Origin: Nitrospina sp.
GTDB lineage: Bacteria > Nitrospinota > Nitrospinia > Nitrospinales > Nitrospinaceae
Length of the DNA stretch: 8,621 nucleotides
NCBI GenBank assembly: GCA_004357365.1
Contig: SMVT01000108.1
Span: 1 to 8,621, forward strand
Direction of reading: 5' to 3'
This document shows, piece by piece, positions 1 through 5,745 of the stretch. The notes under the pieces are model-generated. The model was not told the DNA's origin. It saw only the letters and a program-made list of their open reading frames with translations, and made no database searches. Within the stretch, counting starts at the first letter, position 1, and every line of letters begins with the position of its first letter. The position numbers and the translations under genes are program-made.

Positions 1-51
1 TACTAATCGTCCCATTCCGCCTAAGTCAAGTTGGGTCCAGCGTCACGCGGG

Positions 52-1515
52 TTATCCGACGCTGTTTTCGAGCTTGAGCGTCAACAGTTTCTGCGCTTCC
101 ACCGCAAATTCCATGGGCAACTGCTTGAACACTTCCTTGCAGAAGCCGTTGATGACGGCGGCGATTGCGTTCTCGCGCGAAATACCCCGCTGCTCAAAAT
201 AGAACAACTGCTCCTCACTGATCTTGGAGGTCGACGCCTCGTGTTCCAGATGAGCGGAACTGTTGGCCGATTCGATATAGGGGAACGTATGGGCACTGCT
301 CTGATCGCCCACCAGCATGCTGTCGCATTGCGTATAGTTGCGGGCATTGTCCGCGCCCTTGGTCACCTTGACCATCCCGCGGTAGCTGTTGCTGGAATGA
401 TCGGCGCAAATCCCCTTGGAGATGATACTGGACCTGGTGTTTTTCCCGATGTGAATCATCTTGGTGCCGGTATCAGCCTGCATGTGGCCGTTGGTCAGCG
501 CCACGGAATAAAACTCGCCCTGGGTATTGTCGCCCTGCAGGATACAGCTGGGATATTTCCAAGTGATGGCGGAACCGGTTTCCACCTGCGTCCACGAAAT
601 CTTGGAGTTGTCGCCGAGGCACTTGCCGCGCTTGGTGACGAAATTAAAGACGCCGCCCTTGCCCGTTTCGGGATCGCCGGCGTACCAGTTCTGAACCGTG
701 CTGTACTTGATCTCGGCGTTTTTGAACGTTACCAGCTCCACCACCGCGGCATGCAGTTGGTTGGTATCGAACTGCGGCGCGGTACAGCCTTCGAGATAAG
801 ACACGTAACTGTTCTCGGCGCACACGATCAGGGTGCGCTCGAACTGGCCGGTCTCTTCCGTATTGATGCGGAAGTAGGTGGACAATTCCATCGGCGAAAT
901 GGTGTCCGGAGGAATATAGACGAACGAACCGTCGGTGAACACGGCGCTGTTCAGCGCGGCGTAAAAATTGTCGCCGACCGGAACGACGGTGCCCAGATAC
1001 TGTTCGACCAGTTCGGGATATTCCTGCAACGCCTCAGACATGGGGCAGAAAATGATGCCCACTTCCATGAGCTTCTTCTTGTGGGTGGTGGCGACACTGA
1101 CGCTGTCGAATACCGCGTCGACCGCCACGTTGGACAGCCGTTTCTGTTCGTCCAGCGGAATGCCGAGCTTCTCAAAGGTGCGGAGCAGTTCCGGATCGAC
1201 TTCGTCGATGCTATCCAGTTTTTTCTTCTGCTTCGGCGCGGAATAATAGGAGATGTCCTGGAAATCGATCCGCGGGTAATGCACGTTCGGCCAAGCCGGC
1301 TCCTTCATGGTCAGCCACTTCCGGTACGCCTTGAGACGGAAGTCGAGCATGAACTGCGGCTCTTTTTTCTTCTCGGAAATGATGCGGACGACGTCCTCGT
1401 TCAGACCCTTGGGCAGGGTATCGGTATCGATATCCGTCGTGAATCCGTATTTGTATTCATTGTTTTCCAGAACCTCTTCGACGCTGGTGGTTTTGGAATT
1501 CGCTTCATCCGTCAT
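52..1515 (-). CDS. sufB: Fe-S cluster assembly scaffold protein SufB
   Basis: SufB is the core scaffold of the cytosolic SUF Fe-S assembly machine; with SufC (ATPase) and usually SufD it builds a cluster and hands it to carriers. The 487-residue length fits the family (about 480-495). Visible landmarks: the YLEGC motif with Cys244, matching the internal sulfur-accepting Cys254 of E. coli SufB; the NYTQCDSML motif with Cys397 (E. coli Cys405); the LEHEA motif with His425 flanked by Glu424 and Glu426, a proposed cluster ligand region; and the family-typical ending that finishes SVG. The ATG at 1515 is preceded by AAGGAG eight bases upstream, which fixes the start. It follows the NifU-like gene by 29 bases on the same strand, so the two are probably co-transcribed. 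The stop is TAA, with 51 bases left before the window edge, where sufC or another suf gene would be expected. Identity is very secure; motif roles come from family knowledge. Confidence 0.98.
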   Translation of the reverse strand: MTDEANSKTTSVEEVLENNEYKYGFTTDIDTDTLPKGLNEDVVRIISEKKKEPQFMLDFRLKAYRKWLTMKEPAWPNVHYPRIDFQDISYYSAPKQKKKLDSIDEVDPELLRTFEKLGIPLDEQKRLSNVAVDAVFDSVSVATTHKKKLMEVGIIFCPMSEALQEYPELVEQYLGTVVPVGDNFYAALNSAVFTDGSFVYIPPDTISPMELSTYFRINTEETGQFERTLIVCAENSYVSYLEGCTAPQFDTNQLHAAVVELVTFKNAEIKYSTVQNWYAGDPETGKGGVFNFVTKRGKCLGDNSKISWTQVETGSAITWKYPSCILQGDNTQGEFYSVALTNGHMQADTGTKMIHIGKNTRSSIISKGICADHSSNSYRGMVKVTKGADNARNYTQCDSMLVGDQSSAHTFPYIESANSSAHLEHEASTSKISEEQLFYFEQRGISRENAIAAVINGFCKEVFKQLPMEFAVEAQKLLTLKLENSVG

Positions 1516-1544
1516 TATAAGTACTCCTTAATTCCTCAGGGGAA

Positions 1545-2303
1545 TCAGAATGTCACATCCATGGTGGGCGTCACCTGCAGGTCCTTGTAAATTTCCCTCC
1601 GCAGGGTCTGCTCGATAAAAGACAGGGTGCCGCCAATGGACGATCCGCAACTGCCGCAGGCGCCCTGGTATTGGATGATGATCTTTTCGCCATCCACCAC
1701 TTCCTGCACCTGCACGTTGCCGCCATCGTTCATGAGCGCCGGACGGATTTTCTCGTCCAGCACCATATTGATCTGCTGAATCTGATCTTCCTCGCTCAGC
1801 TCCATCCAGGCCTGTTCCTGCAGGGTCAATTCCTTGATCCCGGCAGGCTTGCCAGCTTCCTTATTCACTCCCGCGGCCGCCTGGGCGACAGCCTGGGCGG
1901 CGGGGTAGTTTTCCTTAATGATTTTCAACAGCTCCGGCACGTTGCCGAACGCCAGTTTTTTCGATTCCGGTATGGCGGGCACATCGGGATCGTCCCTCAG
2001 CGCGCGCTCGATATCGGCACCCAGGAGAGAACAAGCCTCGTCCAGCGTGAGGTTCTCAACCATGGCCGACAGCGTCTCGCCGATGGCCACCGATACCTTG
2101 CCGCCATACGCGAAAAACTTGGCGCTGTAGATCCGGTCTTCTTCGATATCCACCAGCCAGTACAACTTCATGTCCTTGAACTTGGCTTCGACCAGGGCCA
2201 TCCCTTTTTCAGCGGCTTCTTCCTGGTAATAGGCCCCCCGGCTCTTCGGACTCTTGGCGGCGGTTTCGAATTTTTCGGAATATTCCTCTTCGATTACGGA
2301 CAT
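1545..2303 (-). CDS. NifU-like/Nfu fusion protein with a cysteine-poor IscU-like N-domain
   Basis: Predicted Fe-S scaffold or carrier of 252 residues, first gene of the suf operon. The C-terminal Nfu domain (about residues 165-250) is clear: an MLDEKIRPALMNDGGNV segment followed by GACGSCGSS, with the CxxC pair Cys216/Cys219 that would bridge a [4Fe-4S] cluster in a dimer. Residues 1-130 resemble the IscU/NifU N-domain: SPK after an N-terminal helix, KFKDMKLYW, then AKFFAYGGKVSVA, where classical NifU/IscU has an AC, an FGCG and a later Cys. All three scaffold cysteines are absent; the only Cys in this half is Cys91, in a different place. An Ala-rich linker (about 134-155) joins the domains. 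The start at 2303 has an AAAGGA ribosome site. The N-domain is therefore unlikely to build clusters itself and may bind a partner. The Nfu call is secure; the degenerate IscU-fold reading is inference from motif spacing. Confidence 0.9.
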   Translation of the reverse strand: MSVIEEEYSEKFETAAKSPKSRGAYYQEEAAEKGMALVEAKFKDMKLYWLVDIEEDRIYSAKFFAYGGKVSVAIGETLSAMVENLTLDEACSLLGADIERALRDDPDVPAIPESKKLAFGNVPELLKIIKENYPAAQAVAQAAAGVNKEAGKPAGIKELTLQEQAWMELSEEDQIQQINMVLDEKIRPALMNDGGNVQVQEVVDGEKIIIQYQGACGSCGSSIGGTLSFIEQTLRREIYKDLQVTPTMDVTF

Positions 2304-2386
2304 CTTTATCCTTTCACCCGGGAGCCGTCTAAATAACAGGAAAAAAAAGGACCTTACCCCGGAACGTTTATTGATTCGAGCTCTAT

Positions 2387-2392
2387 TTTATA
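2387..2392 (-). promoter_or_regulatory. Candidate -10 box for the suf operon
   Basis: Read on the minus strand this is TATAAA, inside an AT-rich stretch about 85 bases upstream of the NifU-like start. The matching -35 position (2410-2415, TCGGGA) is poor, so an activator may be needed or the assignment may be wrong. The palindrome at 2412-2434 overlaps that -35 position, which is where a regulator could act. Evidence is sequence resemblance only. Confidence 0.3.
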
Positions 2393-2411
2393 TCAAAAGT
2401 CAGTGGGAATC

Positions 2412-2434
2412 CCGAATAATAAATAAATATTCGG
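2412..2434. promoter_or_regulatory. AT-rich palindrome, possible operator between suf and moaA
   Basis: Perfect 7-base inverted repeat, CCGAATA at 2412-2418 and TATTCGG at 2428-2434, around a 9-base A/T centre. Size and symmetry suit a dimeric regulator site. It sits about 110 bases upstream of the NifU-like start and overlaps the -35 position of the candidate suf promoter. It does not match the IscR consensus as I know it. Function is inferred. Confidence 0.35.
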
Positions 2435-2486
2435 TTGATCGCAGTCGACCATTAGATGCCGCCCGAGGGCGAAAGGTCTTATAAAT

Positions 2487-2519
2487 TCAGGGAAAATGGC
2501 GTTTTTCAGGCAAAATGCC
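2487..2519. repeat. Direct repeat in the suf-moaA intergenic region
   Basis: Two 14-base copies, TCAGGGAAAATGGC at 2487-2500 and TCAGGCAAAATGCC at 2506-2519, start 19 bases apart (roughly two helical turns) and differ at two positions. The second copy also pairs imperfectly with bases just before it (GGCGTTTT with AAAATGCC). This could be a tandem binding site or chance; there is no gene here. Confidence 0.35.
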
Positions 2520-2657
2520 CTCCCGCAGGACACCATTTGTACAAGGGAAAATCCAGCAAAAAGAGGAAATTTTGAGATCGTTGAGGGGGGGTTGCCGGTT
2601 CTCACGGGAATTCGGCGGTTTTCCACTATTTTGGTGCATCCGCCCGAAAAAAAAGAG

Positions 2658-2663
2658 TATAAT
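2658..2663 (+). promoter_or_regulatory. Consensus -10 box, candidate moaA promoter
   Basis: Exact TATAAT hexamer 89 bases upstream of the moaA start, following a run of A. The -35 at the optimal 17-base spacing (2635-2640, TGCATC) is poor. It would give a leader of about 80 bases, containing a small CTCC/GGAG hairpin with CTTTTT after it near 2701-2720. I see no recognisable molybdenum-cofactor riboswitch in this leader. Confidence 0.45.
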
Positions 2664-2752
2664 TTCCTCAACTTTTTCCGATAGGTTTTTAAACACGATC
2701 CTCCCCCAGCGGAGCTTTTTCCCTGGTACTGCAGCATACGAAAGACAGGCTT

Positions 2753-3766
2753 ATGGCCGAAGCCACTCAAAAAGAAAGACCGATACTGATTGACGGCATG
2801 GGGCGGACGATCGTCAACCTCCGCATCTCCGTTACCGACCGCTGTAATTTCCGTTGTACCTATTGCATGCCGGCAGACAACGTCGAGTTCATGGACCGGG
2901 ACGAATTGCTGTCCTTCGAGGAAATCACGCAGGTGGCCCGGGTCGTGTCCAAAATGGGGATCTACCGCCTGCGTCTGACCGGCGGCGAACCGCTGTTGCG
3001 GAAAAACCTGCCCACCCTGATACAAATGCTGGACGGGTTGGAGGGCATCGAGGATATCGCGATGACCACCAACGCCTTTTTCCTGAAGGATCAGGCCCAG
3101 GCCTTGAAGGATGCGGGACTGCGACGCCTCAATATCAGCCTCGATGCCCTGGATCCGGAGAAATTCGCGCACGTCAACCGGCGCGACTGCCTGCAACAGG
3201 TGCTGGACGGCCTGGCCGCAGCCCGCAAGGTCGGATTCAAATCCATCAAAATTAATGCGGTCGCCGTGAAGAATTTCTCGGAAACGGAAATTCTGAAACT
3301 GGTGGAGATGGGCCGGAGCGAGGGCTTCGAAGTCCGCTTCATCGAGTTCATGCCGCTTGACGCCGACCAGATCTGGGAGCGCGACAAGGTGCTGTTCGGC
3401 CACGAGATTCTGGACCTCATCAACCAGCGGTACGAACTGGTGCCGATCAAGGACTCCCTGGAGATCGGCCCGGCCAGCGAATACTCTTTCGCCGACGGCA
3501 AAGGAAAAATCGGTATCATCACCGCCGTCAGCAACCCGTTCTGCGACTATTGCAACCGCATCCGCATGACCGCGGACGGCAAACTGCGCACCTGTCTGTT
3601 CTCCACCAACGAGCATAACCTCAAGGAGTTGATCCGCTCCGGCGCTACCGATGGGGATATCGAACAGAGAATCCGGGCGGCGCTGGTGACCAAGGAACCC
3701 GGCCACAAGATCAACCTCGACAGTTTCGAGCGGCCGGTCCGTGCCATGCACGCCATCGGCGGCTAA
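2753..3766 (+). CDS. moaA: GTP 3',8-cyclase MoaA
   Basis: Radical-SAM enzyme that converts GTP to 3',8-cyclo-7,8-dihydro-GTP, the first step of molybdenum cofactor synthesis, completed by MoaC. It has 337 residues, close to the family norm of about 330. The N-terminal cluster motif CxxxCxxC is Cys31, Cys35 and Cys38 in TDRCNFRCTYCMP; the SAM-binding GGE is at 77-79 in LTGGEPLLR; the second cluster, unique to MoaA, is Cys264, Cys267 and Cys281 (CDYC then LRTC); and the protein ends in the double glycine needed for activity in this family. The start keeps LIDGMGR, which aligns with the usual MoaA N-terminus; the ribosome site is weak (GACAGG). No other moa gene adjoins it. It is divergent from the suf operon, whose product class it needs for two clusters, but shared control is only a guess. 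No terminator with a U-run follows; only a CCCTC/GAGGG hairpin at 3767-3780. Confidence 0.98.
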   Translation: MAEATQKERPILIDGMGRTIVNLRISVTDRCNFRCTYCMPADNVEFMDRDELLSFEEITQVARVVSKMGIYRLRLTGGEPLLRKNLPTLIQMLDGLEGIEDIAMTTNAFFLKDQAQALKDAGLRRLNISLDALDPEKFAHVNRRDCLQQVLDGLAAARKVGFKSIKINAVAVKNFSETEILKLVEMGRSEGFEVRFIEFMPLDADQIWERDKVLFGHEILDLINQRYELVPIKDSLEIGPASEYSFADGKGKIGIITAVSNPFCDYCNRIRMTADGKLRTCLFSTNEHNLKELIRSGATDGDIEQRIRAALVTKEPGHKINLDSFERPVRAMHAIGG

Positions 3767-3849
3767 CCCTCTACCGAGGGATGGAATGGGCTGACGGTTA
3801 ACCGCTTATCGATGATCCCCGTTCGCAATTCAGGATTTTAAAATTATCC

Positions 3850-3865
3850 GCGGCGATTCGCCGCC
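3850..3865. repeat. GC-rich hairpin repeat, copy 1
   Basis: GCGGCG, ATT, CGCCGC, then C: a perfect 6-base stem with a 3-base loop. A second copy with one base changed lies at 5498-5513, also between genes. Short intergenic palindromes of this sort behave like REP/BIME elements, but two copies in one window cannot establish a family. Confidence 0.5.
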
Positions 3866-4108
3866 GTCTACCGGCGAAGTACCTTCGCTGGTAATATTTT
3901 ACTCTGGCATGCGAAGATAACGGTTTGATTCGCCCAAACGCCCCAGCGAAATTTGCTCCGGGCCACCCCCCGCCCGCAATCCAAAGTGAGCACTGGGCCT
4001 TGCAGTTTCCTGTAATTTTTGTTATCCGTCCCCTGCCCGGATCCTCAAGAGCCTCCCAAAGACCATTGATTTTTATAACCTTGTAAACATTTACCCGGAT
4101 CACGGGTT

Positions 4109-4122
4109 ATCCTCTGCGGAAA
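4109..4122. repeat. Dispersed 14-base repeat, copy 1
   Basis: ATCCTCTGCGGAAA, identical to 5525-5538. In the second location it forms the right arm of a larger inverted-repeat element; here it stands alone, about 245 bases after the GC hairpin repeat. It may be the eroded end of another copy of that element. Confidence 0.45.
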
Positions 4123-4171
4123 GGAAATCCAGGGTATGCCAGATTTACAGAAAAACTTTTATATTCGAAAT

Positions 4172-4266
4172 TTGGAGGTATACTTCTATCAATAGTACGT
4201 TTTCTCTTTACCGTTTTACCTCCTCCGAATCCGGGAGCAACCCCTCTTGCTCCCGGATATTTTTTT
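4172..4266 (+). ncRNA. Candidate structured small RNA or leader RNA before larE
   Basis: A stretch with no open frame that looks like a transcript. A near-consensus -10 box TATATT (4160-4165) lies upstream. GGAGGTA (4174-4180) pairs with TACCTCC (4217-4223) around a 36-base loop, and ATTCG/CGAAT (4163-4167 with 4226-4230) could extend that stem. A strong intrinsic terminator (4229-4266) follows at once. If transcribed from about 4172 the RNA would be about 95 bases. The extended stem shares bases 4229-4230 with the terminator. It could be a free small RNA, or a leader that controls read-through into larE 52 bases further on. No known family is recognised. The promoter assignment is weak. Confidence 0.4.
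4229..4266 (+). terminator. Strong intrinsic terminator upstream of larE
   Basis: Perfect 12-base stem ATCCGGGAGCAA (4229-4240) with TTGCTCCCGGAT (4247-4258), loop CCCCTC, then AT and six T (4261-4266). This is a textbook rho-independent terminator on the plus strand. It lies 462 bases after the moaA stop, so it more likely ends a separate short transcript or acts as an attenuator for larE than serves as the primary moaA terminator. Confidence 0.88.
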
Positions 4267-4318
4267 CCCGCCCGGTTTGTGGTAATTTGATGTCACTTTA
4301 AACCCCTCTGATCCCCTC

Positions 4319-5143
4319 ATGACGCTTCAACAAAAACACGAGAAATTGAAATCCCTGTTCCGGGAGATGGGCCGTGTGGCGGTCGCCTATTCCGGAGGGG
4401 TCGACAGCGCCCTGGTGCTGGCGGTGGCGCATTCGGTGCTGAACGGCAGGACGCTGGCGGTGACGGGAAACTCCGCCAGCCTGGCCCGGCGCGAACTGGA
4501 AGCGGCGACGGAGCTTGCGAACACTCTCGGGGTCGAGCATCAGATCATCGACACCGCGGAAGTCGCTTCTCCCGATTACGCGGCGAACCCGGTCAACCGG
4601 TGCTATTACTGCAAAACCGAATTGTATTCCCGACTGCGGGAGATCGCCCATCGGCAGAACTTGAGCCATATAGTCAACGGCACCAACATGGACGACCTGG
4701 GGGATCACCGGCCCGGCCTGGTCTCCGCGCGCGAGGCGGGAGTGCGCAGTCCGCTGTGCGAAGCCGGGTTCACGAAACAGGACGTGCGCGATCTGGCCCG
4801 GCAATTGGGCCTCCCGGTGTGGGACAAACCGGCCATGCCCTGCCTGTCCTCACGCATCCCCTACGAACAGCCCGTCACTCCGGAAAAACTGGCGATGATC
4901 GAACATGCTGAGGATTTTTTGATCGCCCTCGGTTTCCGGCAAATGCGGGTGCGGCATTTCGGGGATTCGGCGCGAATCGAACTCCTCAAGGAAGACTTGC
5001 CGCGCTTTTACAGGGAAAACCTGTTCGAGCCGGTCCGCCAACGGTTTCTGGAAATCGGTTTTAGTGTGGTGACGGTCGACCCGGAAGGATTCCGCTCCGG
5101 GCGCTTGAATGAAGCCCTCTCCTCGGGAGGCGGAGGAAAATAA
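4319..5143 (+). CDS. larE: ATP-dependent sulfur transferase LarE (three-cysteine type)
   Basis: PP-loop enzyme that adenylates and then adds sulfur to pyridinium biscarboxylate mononucleotide on the way to the nickel-pincer nucleotide cofactor of lactate racemase-type enzymes. It has 274 residues, typical of the family. The PP-loop SGGVDS is at 25-30 in AVAYSGGVDSALV; the NGTNMDDLGDHRPG segment matches the family; PCLSSRIPYE carries Cys175, equivalent to the sacrificial Cys176 of Lactobacillus LarE. Cys95 and Cys98 (RCYYC) complete a three-cysteine set which, in the Thermotoga-type LarE, binds a [4Fe-4S] cluster used for catalytic rather than sacrificial sulfur transfer; that type is inferred here. 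The ATG at 4319 has no clear ribosome site. No larA, larB or larC is nearby, so the cofactor user is not visible. Some relatives are annotated as ExsB or NAD synthase-like; the combination of motifs favours LarE. Confidence 0.93.
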   Translation: MTLQQKHEKLKSLFREMGRVAVAYSGGVDSALVLAVAHSVLNGRTLAVTGNSASLARRELEAATELANTLGVEHQIIDTAEVASPDYAANPVNRCYYCKTELYSRLREIAHRQNLSHIVNGTNMDDLGDHRPGLVSAREAGVRSPLCEAGFTKQDVRDLARQLGLPVWDKPAMPCLSSRIPYEQPVTPEKLAMIEHAEDFLIALGFRQMRVRHFGDSARIELLKEDLPRFYRENLFEPVRQRFLEIGFSVVTVDPEGFRSGRLNEALSSGGGGK

Positions 5144-5144
5144 C

Positions 5145-5387
5145 ATGTTCCGTTTTCAACTGAAGCCCGAAATCCGCAACAAAATGAAAGACCCGGACCT
5201 GTTCATCCAGGGCATGGAAAAGATGTACTGGGGATTGATCATCACCATGGCCGGGGTGGTGCTGATGCTGATCCTGTATATCAACGATCCTGAAAAAGTG
5301 CTGCATCCCACCTGGATTCTGTTCGCCGGGCTGGGCCTGTGCGGCTGGGGGGAATGGCAGAAATACAAGGGCAAGGGCCGCCTGTAA
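5145..5387 (+). CDS. Small two-helix membrane protein of unknown function
   Basis: An 80-residue protein I do not recognise. The ATG at 5145 is one base after the larE stop and is preceded by GGAGG about nine bases upstream, so it is probably translationally coupled to larE; an in-frame start at 5109 inside larE is less likely. Residues 1-22 are polar and basic (MFRFQLKPEIRNKMKD), followed by a helix at about 25-43 (YWGLIITMAGVVLMLILYI), a short NDPEKVLHP loop, a second helix at about 53-68 (WILFAGLGLCGWGEW) and a basic tail QKYKGKGRL. With a positive tail after the second helix and a positive N-terminus, both ends are likely cytoplasmic. It has no signal peptide and one cysteine. Coupling suggests co-expression with LarE, not a known function. 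Confidence 0.75.
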   Translation: MFRFQLKPEIRNKMKDPDLFIQGMEKMYWGLIITMAGVVLMLILYINDPEKVLHPTWILFAGLGLCGWGEWQKYKGKGRL

Positions 5388-5409
5388 AGGATCACAGGAT
5401 GGAATTTAT

Positions 5410-5534
5410 CGCAGAGGACGCGGAGAAAACCAAGCAGACAGGATAACGGGATGGCAGGATACAAACCGGAACAGGGAACACGGAAAAAGGATTGCCAGCG
5501 GCGGTTCGCCGCCCTTTCCTCCGCATCCTCTGCG
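5410..5534. repeat. Inverted-repeat intergenic element, about 125 bases
   Basis: The ends are 16-base arms, CGCAGAGGACGCGGAG (5410-5425) and CTCCGCATCCTCTGCG (5519-5534), matching as inverted repeats at 15 of 16 positions. Near the right arm is a GC hairpin (5498-5513) that recurs at 3850-3865. The interior carries repeated GGAT-type words (GGATAACGGGATGGCAGGAT). It encodes nothing, and lies between the larE operon and proC, which converge. The layout is like a small non-autonomous element or BIME-type repeat; no flanking target duplication is evident. Confidence 0.5.
5498..5513. repeat. GC-rich hairpin repeat, copy 2
   Basis: GCGGCG, GTT, CGCCGC, then C. It differs from copy 1 at 3850-3865 only in the first loop base. 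It is contained in the inverted-repeat element 5410-5534. Confidence 0.5.
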
Positions 5535-5538
5535 GAAA
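5525..5538. repeat. Dispersed 14-base repeat, copy 2
   Basis: ATCCTCTGCGGAAA, identical to 4109-4122. It includes most of the right arm of the inverted-repeat element and runs four bases past its end, so the similarity between the two intergenic regions is not limited to the palindrome. Confidence 0.45.
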
Positions 5539-5548
5539 AAAGATCCCC

Positions 5549-5592
5549 GGGGTTGCCCCCAATCCGATCCCACTGTATTTGGAGGCAACCCC
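5549..5592. other. Long stem-loop between convergent genes
   Basis: GGGGTTGCC (5549-5557) pairs with GGCAACCCC (5584-5592); after one mismatch CCAA/TTGG (5559-5562 with 5579-5582) extends the stem around a 16-base loop. On the minus strand six T (5536-5541) follow about seven bases beyond the stem, so it might help terminate proC transcription; on the plus strand there is no U-run. Confidence 0.45.
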
Positions 5593-5599
5593 AACAACC

Positions 5600-5656
5600 T
5601 TATAGCCGGTAAAACCTACCTTACTTCTATTTCATTCCACTACCCGCCGGCTATAA
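5600..5656. other. Perfect 10-base inverted repeat with 37-base loop
   Basis: TTATAGCCGG (5600-5609) and CCGGCTATAA (5647-5656) are exact inverted repeats. The loop is pyrimidine-rich and unstructured. No U-run follows on either strand. It may be an RNA hairpin between the converging larE and proC transcripts or part of the repeat DNA filling this gap. Confidence 0.45.
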
Positions 5657-5662
5657 CAGGAA

Positions 5663-5701
5663 CCGGCCCCATTGCCCGCTCCCATCATAAATATGGGCCG
5701 G
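5663..5701. other. Hairpin near the 3' end of proC
   Basis: CCGGCCC-C-AT (5663-5672) pairs with AT-GGGCCGG (5693-5701) with one bulged base; a smaller CCCAT/ATGGG pairing (5681-5685 with 5693-5697) competes with it. It lies about 45 bases past the proC stop on the minus strand and lacks a U-run, so a role in ending proC transcription is only possible. Confidence 0.35.
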
Positions 5702-5745
5702 GGTCTCGAGTCTGTTAACTATTCGGGGTAAAAATCCGCGGGCGG

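Larger units (their letters stand above)
3767..4171. other. Non-coding stretch between moaA and the larE leader
   Basis: No convincing gene here. It opens with a small hairpin (CCCTC/GAGGG, 3767-3780) straight after the moaA stop, then a 10-base palindrome CGGTTAACCG (3795-3804), a GC hairpin repeat at 3850-3865 and the repeat ATCCTCTGCGGAAA at 4109-4122. The last two recur in the next intergenic region (5498-5538). The stretch reads as repeat-derived intergenic DNA. Confidence 0.6.

Noticed and set aside
1..51. Possible start of a sufC-like gene on the minus strand (ATG at 15)
   Set aside because: Only five codons (MGRLV) are in view, they do not resemble a SufC N-terminus, and the ribosome-site-like AGGCGG is too close to the ATG; left unannotated.
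31..1590. A 519-codon open frame on the plus strand opposite sufB
   Set aside because: It is the antisense shadow of a secure sufB gene; the protein has no recognisable family motifs and no ribosome site decides its start.
2393..3751. A 452-codon minus-strand frame opposite moaA
   Set aside because: Moa motifs on the plus strand are complete; the opposite frame arises from codon bias of moaA and crosses the AT-rich intergenic region.
3798..4103. A 101-codon minus-strand frame between moaA and larE
   Set aside because: The product is rich in Arg/Gly with no family resemblance, it spans the GC hairpin repeat, and no ribosome site precedes it; treated as non-coding.
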